From a virus: a stretch of 37,641 nt of DNA. The position numbers and the translations under genes are program-made. Location of the stretch: IMG/VR virus record IMGVR_UViG_3300042542_004418, positions 1-37,641 of that record, one strand, 5' to 3'. How positions within the stretch are numbered: the stretch's first letter is position 1; the number at the start of each line of letters is the position of its first letter. This document shows positions 32,487 to 37,641 of this stretch, piece by piece. Below the pieces are notes generated by a model that saw only the letters and a program-made list of their open reading frames with translations, searched no databases and was not told where the DNA came from.

Positions 32487-33179
32487 ATGAGTGATTATAT
32501 TAATAAAGAAATTATACAGAATTCTATAATTAATAAAATACCTATTTTTATACCAGACTATGAGACGGATTTAAATAAATTGGCAAATTGGGCAGATGTT
32601 GCTAGACAATTTAGAATTAATTTGGAAAAGCCAGATTCTGGAGAAAATAATAAATTTCATAGCACCAAAGGTCATGCTCATTTTATGGATAAAAATAATT
32701 TTTATCTTGACCATATTCATCTTATTGAAACTAAGATTAGACATTTAGCAAAAAAAATACAAGAGGTTCATCCTAAAAAAAGAATAACAACAGCCACAAC
32801 AATTGCAACGTTAGATGATGTTGTTGTTGATAAAGATTATAGCGATATACAAAAAATCATGTATGATAATTATATATCTATAAATGAATTTTCTTTAAAG
32901 GCTCATCACGAACCAAGTTTACATAACGATGAAACCGATAACCTATATCTTCAATGTTACGGAGAAGTAGAATGGGTCGTACATAACAAAAAATATTTAA
33001 TAAAACCAGGTCAAGCAATATTTGTTCCTGCCTTTACGGATCATATTGTTCATTTTAAAAAAGTTCCAAGAATGGCTATTATTATGAATTTTTTAAGTGA
33101 TACAGTTAATAAACCTAGTTTACCTCAGTTTGACGAAACAACTGGCAAAACTTATTACGAATATAATAAAAATATTTAA
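32487..33179 (+). CDS. Cupin/JmjC-like 2OG-Fe(II) oxygenase 2
   Basis: 230 aa. H146 and D148 (SLHNDETD) and H186 (FTDHIVHF), with LQCYGEVEWVV and IKPGQAIFVP between, form the cupin_8/JmjC-like core. An N-terminal helical part (1-135) is separate. The substrate is unknown. The leaderless start is supported by the promoter, and the end overlaps the convergent thioredoxin gene by four bases. Confidence 0.75.
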   Translation: MSDYINKEIIQNSIINKIPIFIPDYETDLNKLANWADVARQFRINLEKPDSGENNKFHSTKGHAHFMDKNNFYLDHIHLIETKIRHLAKKIQEVHPKKRITTATTIATLDDVVVDKDYSDIQKIMYDNYISINEFSLKAHHEPSLHNDETDNLYLQCYGEVEWVVHNKKYLIKPGQAIFVPAFTDHIVHFKKVPRMAIIMNFLSDTVNKPSLPQFDETTGKTYYEYNKNI

Positions 33180-33427
33180 CTGGTATATTCTATTAATTGC
33201 TCATTGGTTATTAGTCCTACGTGTCTATGTGAAACTACCATATTTTCTTTAACAAATAATAAAGTAGGAACGGAAAGAACTGAATATTCTCTTGCTTTTT
33301 CAATATGAGCATCAACATCTACTAAAATATAGTTAATGTCTGATCTATTTTCTAAAAATGAATCTATAATTGGTTTTATTTTTTTACAAGGGTTGCACCA
33401 TTCAGCGGTAAAGTGTATTATAGTCAT
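33176..33427 (-). CDS. Thioredoxin-like protein
   Basis: 83 aa, minimal thioredoxin fold with the redox motif W10-C-N-P-C14, the cis-proline region SVPTLLFV, and no signal peptide. NPC in place of GPC may shift its redox potential toward a glutaredoxin-like value. Phage thioredoxins reduce ribonucleotide reductase or act as polymerase partners; neither partner is in this window. Own leaderless promoter. Confidence 0.92.
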   Translation of the reverse strand: MTIIHFTAEWCNPCKKIKPIIDSFLENRSDINYILVDVDAHIEKAREYSVLSVPTLLFVKENMVVSHRHVGLITNEQLIEYTS

Positions 33428-33433
33428 CTAGTT

Positions 33434-33442
33434 ATTATATCA
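33434..33442 (-). promoter_or_regulatory. Extended -10 promoter of thioredoxin, leaderless
   Basis: Minus strand TGA then TATAAT (33439-33434), six bases, ATG 33427. Confidence 0.8.
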
Positions 33443-33450
33443 TAATAATG

Positions 33451-33537
33451 TTAGAATAGTAGTGTAGTCACAATAGCAAATGAAACTATTAGATATAATA
33501 AAAATAGGACACTTTTAGTAGCCTTTTTATTATCCAT
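33451..33537 (-). CDS. 28-aa single-span membrane peptide
   Basis: Charged start MDNKKATK then a continuous hydrophobic helix to the C-terminus (LFLLYLIVSFAIVTTLLF). AAGGAG lies before the ATG, and the ATG overlaps the stop of the preceding gene (ATGGATAA). Tail-anchored topology; it may target the host membrane. Function unknown. Confidence 0.65.
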   Translation of the reverse strand: MDNKKATKSVLFLLYLIVSFAIVTTLLF

Positions 33538-33709
33538 TGTTATTCTCCTTTTCTGCAAAAGCGTTATAAACGACAGTTCGTAATGATTGTTTTATAAACT
33601 CTTGCTGTCTTTCAAATTTGCTATACTGAGGTTTATTCTTTAGCCTAGTTTTATTCTTTAGATACCTTTTTTGTTTTCTTTGAGATATCTTTTTATTATT
33701 TTTTTTCAT
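33530..33709 (-). CDS. 59-aa highly basic protein
   Basis: The N-terminal half is almost all Lys/Arg/Asn (KKNNKKISQRKQKRYLKNK), followed by a polar helix. It overlaps the zinc-finger peptide upstream (ATGA) and the membrane peptide downstream, so the three form one operon. Probable nucleic-acid binder; unknown. Confidence 0.65.
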   Translation of the reverse strand: MKKNNKKISQRKQKRYLKNKTRLKNKPQYSKFERQQEFIKQSLRTVVYNAFAEKENNNG

Positions 33710-33813
33710 TTATGTTCCTTTAAATGTGCTTGTAATGTATAAAAAGCAAAAGAAGATCTAACTTGAATTTCTTTTTTACACAAATCACATATGACCATTC
33801 TATTTGCTGACAT
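33706..33813 (-). CDS. 35-aa C2H2-type zinc-finger peptide
   Basis: MVICDLCKKEIQVRS then LQAHLKEH: CxxC, twelve or more residues, HxxxH, the spacing of a classical C2H2 finger, rare in bacteria but found in phages. A TATAAT nine bases before the ATG gives a near-leaderless start. First gene of a three-gene minus-strand operon. Confidence 0.7.
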   Translation of the reverse strand: MSANRMVICDLCKKEIQVRSSFAFYTLQAHLKEHK

Positions 33814-33839
33814 TATATATCCATTATACTATACTGAAT

Positions 33840-33870
33840 AAAAATAAGCAAGTTAAAACTAGCCAACTTG
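33840..33870 (-). terminator. Probable terminator of the fibre operon
   Basis: On the minus strand CAAGTT (33870-33865) and AACTTG (33854-33849) form a 6-bp stem starting at the last codons of the fibre gene, followed by CTTATTTTTATT. Moderate strength. Confidence 0.5.
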
Positions 33871-34656
33871 ATTAACAGTAATAATTGCGGACGGTATTGC
33901 TGGACCACCCATAGCACCAGTATTATACTTCATTCTAATATGATGATTATCTGTGGCCCAATAAATTTGAATAAAATCATTTGCATTTAATTTTTGGAAA
34001 AAATTCCATGCAGCAACAACATATGGGCTATTAGTGTTTACTGCAATACGTGTGTTAGAGTCTGAAATTGCTGTACCATTTTTAGTAAACCAGATTTCAA
34101 CGGTTTGACCATTTCCCCCACCACCATCATTATGAAACTGAAATGAAAATGCAAAGTTGTATGTGCCAGCATTTTGTGCTTTTATTTTACTATTATCTAA
34201 TACAGTAAACCCACCTGTTGCATCATTATCTATTTGTCTAATTAAAACTGGAATTCCAATAGATTCTTGTCCTTGTATAATTTCTTGAGTTTGAATATCA
34301 TAAAAAGATCCACGAGATCCAAAGCCCCCTGTTGCACCAGTTTCACCTTGTGGTCCCTGAGCACCATCAATACCCTTTTGTGCAATTAAAGTCCAGAACG
34401 TTCCTTCTGCTGGAGTATCTCCAGTGTTACCTCCGTTTGAATTAATACGGTACCAAGTTTCTCCATTATAAGTTGCAACATCACCTACGGCATAAGATGC
34501 GCCAAGATTATAGGCACCAGTAAAATTCCAAAGAGCATCTGTTCCATCAGCACCTGCTGGGCCTGTCTCGCCTGGTATTCCTTGTTCACCCTGAGGACCT
34601 TGTGGCCCAGGGATTCCAGATCCATCACCAGTTCCAGGATGAGTAAATCGTGCCAT
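33859..34656 (-). CDS. Collagen-like fibre with C1q-like tip
   Basis: 265 aa. Gly-X-Y repeats (IPGPQGPQGEQGIPGETGP, about 14-38), a small carbohydrate-binding-like domain (WNFTGAYNLGASYAVGDVAT ... TFWTLIAQKG, about 42-94), a second short collagen run (about 95-113), and a beta-sandwich head about 115-265 of the C1q/TNF type. Such trimeric proteins form phage tail or capsid fibres that bind host glycans. It overlaps its partner gene upstream by one base. Confidence 0.88.
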   Translation of the reverse strand: MARFTHPGTGDGSGIPGPQGPQGEQGIPGETGPAGADGTDALWNFTGAYNLGASYAVGDVATYNGETWYRINSNGGNTGDTPAEGTFWTLIAQKGIDGAQGPQGETGATGGFGSRGSFYDIQTQEIIQGQESIGIPVLIRQIDNDATGGFTVLDNSKIKAQNAGTYNFAFSFQFHNDGGGGNGQTVEIWFTKNGTAISDSNTRIAVNTNSPYVVAAWNFFQKLNANDFIQIYWATDNHHIRMKYNTGAMGGPAIPSAIITVNQVG

Positions 34657-34940
34657 TATGAACCTTGCTCTAGGTTTGTTATCATTACTGCTACATTCAT
34701 TCCATTATTAGAAGCAATAGCGTATAAAGAATCTGTTCCTGGAAGTTCAAAAGAGATAGCATGGTTTGGTAATATTCTATATCCATAATCTGATGAGGCA
34801 ACAGAACTGTTTGAGCCTATATAAATATATCCAGAGTCGTTAACATTTTGAATCGTAATGTCTACTCCGCCATGAACACCATTTGGGCTTAGGCGGGTTG
34901 TAGATGAATTGCTTAAAGTAATTAAATTATGTAACGCCAT
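34656..34940 (-). CDS. Conserved small phage structural protein
   Basis: 94 aa, all beta: LSPNGVHGGVDITIQNVNDSG, YIYIGSNSSVASSDYGYRI and ISFELPGTDSLYAIAS. A family I recall beside fibre genes in many phages; likely part of the tail or adhesion complex. Leaderless promoter six bases upstream. Confidence 0.78.
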   Translation of the reverse strand: MALHNLITLSNSSTTRLSPNGVHGGVDITIQNVNDSGYIYIGSNSSVASSDYGYRILPNHAISFELPGTDSLYAIASNNGMNVAVMITNLEQGS

Positions 34941-34946
34941 TAGATT

Positions 34947-34955
34947 AGTATATCA
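34947..34955 (-). promoter_or_regulatory. Extended -10 promoter of the fibre operon, leaderless
   Basis: Minus strand TGA then TATACT (34952-34947), six bases, ATG 34940. Confidence 0.8.
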
Positions 34956-34975
34956 TTGTATTTCGGCGATATAGA

Positions 34976-35039
34976 GTTCGGCGACAAATAGAAATAGCAA
35001 ACCCTCCTATGCACCTAACGGTGCACTATTGGTTAGTAT
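34976..35039 (+). repeat. Structured repeat, copy 1
   Basis: 64 bases nearly identical to 35440-35502. Its core is a 6-bp hairpin, TGCACC-TAAC-GGTGCA. The second copy has a different but equally perfect hairpin, so paired bases changed together, which points to a conserved RNA or DNA structure. An outer pairing AACC/GGTT is kept in both. Confidence 0.75.
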
Positions 35040-35107
35040 TTCTTAATAATGCTGATAATCCCTATTGAGATACATATTGCAAGAACAATATTTAAGAGAT
35101 TACTCAT
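35033..35107 (-). CDS. 24-aa membrane peptide
   Basis: MSNLLNIVLAICISIGIISIIKKY: one hydrophobic helix with a basic end. Its ATG overlaps the stop of the 42-aa gene (ATGAGTAA). Its stop lies inside structured repeat copy 1. Small and of uncertain function. Confidence 0.5.
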   Translation of the reverse strand: MSNLLNIVLAICISIGIISIIKKY

Positions 35108-35228
35108 CATCTTCAGGGCCTTCAATTGATATCCAAACCCCATCTTGATCAAGACCCCATGTCATGAAAACATAACAGGCAATATAGCCAAGAATAAAGG
35201 CGGGAATTAAGAATAATAAATTTACCAT
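35100..35228 (-). CDS. 42-aa membrane protein
   Basis: MVNLLFLIPAFILGYIACYV forms one membrane helix, followed by FMTWGLDQDGVWISIEGPEDDE, an acidic tail. There is no clear ribosome site; a TTGACA (35257-35252) lies upstream on the minus strand, but the 17-base spacing puts the -10 (TGTTAT) right against the ATG. Coupled to the next tiny gene. Function unknown. Confidence 0.6.
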   Translation of the reverse strand: MVNLLFLIPAFILGYIACYVFMTWGLDQDGVWISIEGPEDDE

Positions 35229-35261
35229 ATAACAATGATATCAAACCTTTATGTCAAAATA

Positions 35262-35360
35262 AAGAGAGGGGACAGTTTTAAGACTTGTCCAGGTCCTATC
35301 CTGATCAGTAATTTATAGACGCTGTCAGGCTCTCATATTGCGTCTTGGCTTTGGTTAAGC
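35262..35360 (-). ncRNA. Candidate small structured RNA or leader
   Basis: Downstream of the strong minus-strand promoter at 35367-35395 the transcript would contain AGACGC (35345-35340) pairing with GCGTCT (35322-35317), a palindrome CTGATCAG, and a hairpin GGACA/TGTCC ending in CCTCTCTTTATTTT. No ORF fits, so it is either a short RNA of about 95 bases or the leader of the 42-aa gene. Confidence 0.4.
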
Positions 35361-35366
35361 ATTATA

Positions 35367-35395
35367 AGTATACAAAGGTTTGAAAGGTTTGTCAA
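35367..35395 (-). promoter_or_regulatory. Consensus-like minus-strand promoter with tandem operator
   Basis: TTGACA (35395-35390), 17 bases and TATACT (35372-35367). The spacer and -35 are made up almost wholly of two abutting copies of AAAGGTTTG (35374-35382, 35383-35391), so a protein bound there would block the promoter. Confidence 0.82.
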
Positions 35396-35439
35396 GTCAA
35401 ATTTCGAGAGTAAAGGCAAGGCAAAAATAGAAGTTTAAA

Positions 35440-35502
35440 GTTCGGCGCAAAATAGAAGTAGCAAACCTTCCTATGCCCTAAGAGGGCACTATCGGTTAGT
35501 AT
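35440..35502 (+). repeat. Structured repeat, copy 2
   Basis: 63 bases matching 34976-35039. The hairpin is TGCCCT-AAG-AGGGCA, perfect like copy 1 but with two base pairs replaced (A-T to C-G, C-G to T-A). It lies just upstream of the -10 box at 35516. Confidence 0.75.
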
Positions 35503-35515
35503 CCTACCTATGCGA

Positions 35516-35521
35516 TATAAT
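35516..35521 (+). promoter_or_regulatory. -10 box of the 45-aa membrane protein
   Basis: TATAAT, 26 bases before the ATG at 35548, which has its own AAGGAG. A leadered mRNA of about 20 bases is expected. No clear -35. Confidence 0.55.
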
Positions 35522-35547
35522 GGATTGATATAGATTAAGGAGTAAAC

Positions 35548-35685
35548 ATGGGAGTGCTTTGGTTTTTTGTTGGATTGGTTGTGGGCTTAGCCCTAGATTT
35601 TGTTTTAGTATTGCATATGCTCAAACCTCTTAAGAAACGTATTGTGGAATTAGAAAATCGGTGGGTAGACAAACAAAGACCGTAA
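35548..35685 (+). CDS. 45-aa membrane protein
   Basis: One N-terminal membrane helix (VLWFFVGLVVGLALDFVLVL), then a basic amphipathic helix (LKPLKKRIVELENRW). TTAAGGAG before the ATG is a strong ribosome site. Function unknown; the layout is like small phage spanin or inhibitor-type peptides, without further support. Confidence 0.7.
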   Translation: MGVLWFFVGLVVGLALDFVLVLHMLKPLKKRIVELENRWVDKQRP

Positions 35686-35702
35686 TCTTCCAGTGTAATA
35701 AC

Positions 35703-35735
35703 AAGCCTATCCGCAATATGGGCGGGGACAGGCTT
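35703..35735 (+). other. Intergenic hairpin
   Basis: AAGCCT (35703-35708) with AGGCTT (35730-35735), and inside it CCGC with GCGG. It follows the 45-aa gene by 17 bases and may end its transcript, though no T-run follows. Confidence 0.5.
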
Positions 35736-35768
35736 AAACCTTCAATAATGCTATAATAAGATATACCC

Positions 35769-35963
35769 ATGTGCCCTATATGTAATAACCACCTGATACC
35801 AATCGTATATGGTTTTGTAGGGAAGAAATATCTGGATGCCCACGAGAAAGGTTTGATATTTCTGGTTAGCAGGACATATCACCGAAAGTCTGATCCATTG
35901 TCATATTGCCCAGTATGCCATGAATCGTATGATGAGGATATTGCCTTACCCCCGCTTTTTTAG
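35769..35963 (+). CDS. Small two-knuckle zinc-ribbon protein
   Basis: 64 aa. MCPICNNHLIPIVYGFVG at the N-terminus and CPVCHE near the C-terminus form a zinc ribbon; similar short proteins are widespread in actinobacteria (recalled), function unknown. TGC-TATAAT (35749-35757) lies 11 bases upstream, giving a very short leader. Confidence 0.78.
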   Translation: MCPICNNHLIPIVYGFVGKKYLDAHEKGLIFLVSRTYHRKSDPLSYCPVCHESYDEDIALPPLF

Positions 35964-36039
35964 TCTCTCTAATAGGCTAATATGGCCTGATATGAAGGTT
36001 TTAGGGTTTGTCAACAAACTCTTAGTATAATAAGTTATA

Positions 36040-36690
36040 ATGAAAACAGTCTTTATACTGGCAGCAGGTGATGGAACTAGATGGGAAAACTATAGAGGTA
36101 GCCCTAAGCATAAAGTCCTAGTTGAAGGTGAAGTCCTGATTGAAAGGACATATAGGCAGTTTTCTAAGTATGCTGATAAAGTTATAATAGTCGCAGATGA
36201 AGAACAAGGTTTTGCCGAAACTTATATCCCCGCTAAAAATAAAGATTGGAAAGATATAGCCAAGTTCTGGTCAAGCAAAGATATTTGGTCAGAAGGTAAA
36301 AATATTATGGTTTTTGCAGATGTATATTTTACAGATGAAGCCGTTGAGTCGATAATGAATGATCCTTATGGCCTATCATTTTATTTAAGAAGTAGGCGTT
36401 CTGAAATTACACAAAAACCATGGAGAGAGATATGGGGCATAGGGTTTGATGGTTTGTCTATTGATATTTTAAAGTCTTCAATATTAAGCATTATAGAATC
36501 TAAAGAAAATTATAATACTGGTGGTTGGCGTTTGCTTGATCAATTGAATAAAGATAATCAAAGGGTGAACTTAGTAGAAATAGATGATTGGACTGAAGAT
36601 TTTGATTTTCCTAAAGATATAAGAAGATGGGAAAAGCAAAGAAATGAATTTTTATCTAAAATAAATCTTACTGACAATAACAAGATCTGA
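36040..36690 (+). CDS. Sugar nucleotidyltransferase-like protein
   Basis: 216 aa. FILAAGDGTRW (G10-D-G-T-R14) is the nucleotide-binding signature, K25 in SPKHKVLV the expected substrate lysine, and MVFADVYFTDE the DxD-like metal region. Such enzymes make NDP-sugars for glycosyltransferases, linking it with those at 12797 and 19371. TATAAT lies eight bases before the ATG, so it is probably near-leaderless. Confidence 0.78.
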   Translation: MKTVFILAAGDGTRWENYRGSPKHKVLVEGEVLIERTYRQFSKYADKVIIVADEEQGFAETYIPAKNKDWKDIAKFWSSKDIWSEGKNIMVFADVYFTDEAVESIMNDPYGLSFYLRSRRSEITQKPWREIWGIGFDGLSIDILKSSILSIIESKENYNTGGWRLLDQLNKDNQRVNLVEIDDWTEDFDFPKDIRRWEKQRNEFLSKINLTDNNKI

Positions 36691-36982
36691 CTGTGGTGAG
36701 TAGTGGAGAATAGTGGTGGGTAATGGAGCGTTTATATCGTAGGGCTCGTAATGTCGTAACGGGCCAAACCTCATATCCTCCAAACCTTCAAACCTTTATA
36801 TCCTGCATATAGGACCTGCATTATATACCAGATATGATGGTTTGTCAAGTAATTTCAAACCTTTATACCCCAAATATCCCGTATAAAAAACCACAAAAAA
36901 TCCAGGAAAAATTTAAATAAATCGTAAAAAGGTTTTAAAAAGTTTAAAAACCAGATAAAAAGGTTTGTTATTTATATAGGGA
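36691..36982. other. AT-rich non-coding regulatory stretch
   Basis: Holds a purine-rich run with repeated TAGTGG-like units (about 36695-36725), a hairpin GGCTCGT (36743-36749)/ACGGGCC (36759-36765), five copies of the AAAGGTTTG motif, a strong minus-strand promoter and a very A/T-rich tract (36880-36960). No convincing gene. It could be a replication origin or a control region. Confidence 0.5.
36820..36848 (-). promoter_or_regulatory. Consensus minus-strand promoter
   Basis: TTGACA (36848-36843), exactly 17 bases, TATAAT (36825-36820): a perfect consensus. The -35 merges with a CAAACC motif. Transcription runs left from about 36813 into the end of the nucleotidyltransferase gene, so its product is an antisense or small RNA, or a tiny ORF. 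Confidence 0.82.
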
Positions 36983-37177
36983 TTATTTGGTGTCGCTTTG
37001 TCTTCCCCGCCTGAAAAAACGGCGGGATCTAGCGATGTGTTTATAAGTCCTAGTAATAGGAGAGAAGGCAAATTGGATAGCATGTTCTATTTTTAATTCC
37101 AACTCTTCTTCTCTCTGGTTTACAGGTTGACCATGAGATTGTCTTCTATATCTTTCTGCAAAATGTCTTGGACTCAT
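36983..37177 (-). CDS. Small basic unknown protein
   Basis: 64 aa, rich in Arg: MSPRHFAERYRRQSHGQ, an acidic middle helix (REEELELKIEHAI) and a basic end (ARSRRFFRRGR). A leaderless promoter exactly upstream supports it as real. Probable nucleic-acid binder. Confidence 0.68.
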   Translation of the reverse strand: MSPRHFAERYRRQSHGQPVNQREEELELKIEHAIQFAFSPITRTYKHIARSRRFFRRGRQSDTK

Positions 37178-37184
37178 ATTTCAA

Positions 37185-37193
37185 ATTATATCA
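37185..37193 (-). promoter_or_regulatory. Extended -10 promoter, leaderless
   Basis: Minus strand TGA then TATAAT (37190-37185), seven bases, ATG 37177. Confidence 0.75.
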
Positions 37194-37235
37194 TCATATT
37201 AAGATACAAAGGTTTGGGCGCAAAAAAGCGGGGGA

Positions 37236-37364
37236 TCAACCAGAATACATATATCTAAAATGCTTCCTACAAGTATCTATAACAAACCCTTCTTCATTGG
37301 TAGAAGAAAAGATAGAGTCATTATCACAGTAATAACACTTTGTTGGGCATTTAAGGTTTGACAT
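37236..37364 (-). CDS. 42-aa Cys/His zinc-type protein
   Basis: MSNLKCPTKCYYCDND then CRKH: C6, C10, C13 and C32/H35 could hold zinc, much like a minimal version of the DUF7455-type zinc fold at 19156. Found because a perfect TGA-TATAAT box sits six bases before the ATG. Codon use is like its neighbours. Confidence 0.65.
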   Translation of the reverse strand: MSNLKCPTKCYYCDNDSIFSSTNEEGFVIDTCRKHFRYMYSG

Positions 37365-37370
37365 ATTTTA

Positions 37371-37379
37371 ATTATATCA
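37371..37379 (-). promoter_or_regulatory. Extended -10 promoter, leaderless
   Basis: Minus strand TGA then TATAAT (37376-37371), six bases, ATG 37364. Confidence 0.78.
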
Positions 37380-37482
37380 GATAGGAAGGTTTGGGATAGA
37401 AAGGTTTGATATCGTAATAAAGTTCAGGGATTTTTTAAACAATCTTCTTAATGTCTAAAAATGTTAAGGTTTGTCGGCCCCT

Positions 37483-37641
37483 TTACTCGTCCCCACCTTT
37501 ATCAAAAATTTCTTCTAAAGTATTAAATCCAGTGTCTTCTAATTCTAATGAGGCCAAAAATAAATGCCATGTTTCATCAATGTATACTTCAGCCTTAGGG
37601 CTCATATCAACTATATCAGTAGAGATAAGATAAGCAAGAGG
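37483..37641 (-). CDS. Partial gene at the right edge
   Basis: The C-terminal 52 aa of a minus-strand protein whose start lies beyond the window: ends ETWHLFLASLELEDTGFN then LEEIFDKGGDE. Acidic and helical, with codon use like neighbouring genes. An overlapping plus-strand frame is its shadow. Family unknown. Confidence 0.65.
   Translation of the reverse strand, partial: PLAYLISTDIVDMSPKAEVYIDETWHLFLASLELEDTGFNTLEEIFDKGGDE

Larger units (their letters stand above)
35242..37473. repeat. Dispersed 9-bp motif AAAGGTTTG
   Basis: Exact copies by eye, plus strand: 35374, 35383, 35847, 36959, 37208, 37400. Minus strand: 35242, 36789, 36856 (left ends). Copies one base short: 35462, 36781, 37353, 37386, 37466. 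None of the exact 9-mers was seen elsewhere in the window. Two pairs abut in tandem (35374/35383; 36781/36789). Several overlap -35 boxes. Likely binding sites of one phage regulator or replication protein. Confidence 0.75.

Noticed and set aside
35010-35027. Guanidine-II riboswitch (ACGG loop) in structured repeat copy 1
   Set aside because: Copy 2 lacks the ACGR loop, and the two-hairpin arrangement is absent.
35033-35039. Phage attachment site in the repeat pair 34976/35440
   Set aside because: No integrase is visible and the copies differ in the hairpin, unlike identical att cores.
30891-35341. Shared 11-mer CAATATGAGAG as a family-defining motif
   Set aside because: An 11-base match is expected by chance in a window this size. 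The surrounding structures differ, so no family is claimed.
36652-36774. 40-codon minus-strand ORF with GGAGG
   Set aside because: Runs through a stable hairpin and antisense to a real gene, and its composition looks random. Kept only as an alternative in the promoter finding.
37451-37633. 60-codon plus-strand frame at the right edge
   Set aside because: The minus strand has a better-looking open frame with acidic, helix-forming content; the plus frame has no start signals.

Overview
The window looks like a large part of the genome of a tailed double-stranded DNA phage (Caudoviricetes) infecting an actinobacterium. The phage signs are a large terminase, a CHAP endolysin next to small membrane proteins, a collagen-like fibre, phage-type tRNAs, and tightly packed overlapping genes. 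The actinobacterial signs are a WhiB-like protein, a DUF7455-type zinc protein, and at least twelve genes whose -10 box lies only 6-7 bases before the start codon, meaning leaderless mRNAs. The DNA is AT-rich (about 30% GC by eye). One gene resembles secreted surface proteins of freshwater low-GC actinobacteria (acI/Nanopelagicales); that host is an inference, not proven.

Layout, left to right. (1) 1-4470: DNA-processing and packaging block: Cas4-like nuclease, zinc protein, RuvC-like resolvase, HTH peptide, Nmad1-like protein, probable small terminase, large terminase. (2) 4488-10675: two large secreted surface proteins separated by a strong terminator and promoter, then small membrane proteins, a lipoprotein, the CHAP lysin and a proteasome-like peptidase. 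(3) 10675-20643: paralogous unknown proteins, glycosyltransferases, 2OG-Fe(II) oxygenases, tRNA-Asn/Asp/Glu, a NodU/CmcH-type carbamoyltransferase flanked by two SGNH-like proteins, small zinc proteins and a GT60-like transferase. (4) 20643-28860: SNase-like nuclease, a structural-type protein, more oxygenase/cupin enzymes, WhiB, a DNA-glycosylase-like protein, a Stealth-like transferase on the minus strand, a methyltransferase, a third SGNH protein and a holin-like protein. (5) 28940-34940: secreted trypsin-fold protease, sulfotransferase-like protein, then mostly minus-strand genes: HNH, Hsp20, RsmI homologue, thioredoxin, three tiny genes, collagen-like fibre and its partner. (6) 34940-37641: a gene-poor regulatory end with tiny genes, structured repeats, strong minus-strand promoters and many copies of a 9-bp motif AAAGGTTTG.

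The most distinctive content is a dispersed set of sugar/polymer-tailoring enzymes (carbamoyl, glycosyl, sulfo, methyl and phospho-sugar transferases, hydroxylases and three SGNH enzymes), and a set of secreted proteins (S-layer-like protein, anchored coiled-coil protein, serine protease) that would act at the host surface. No portal, major capsid, tail tape measure, DNA polymerase or integrase is recognisable, so much of the genome lies outside the window. No CRISPR array was seen.
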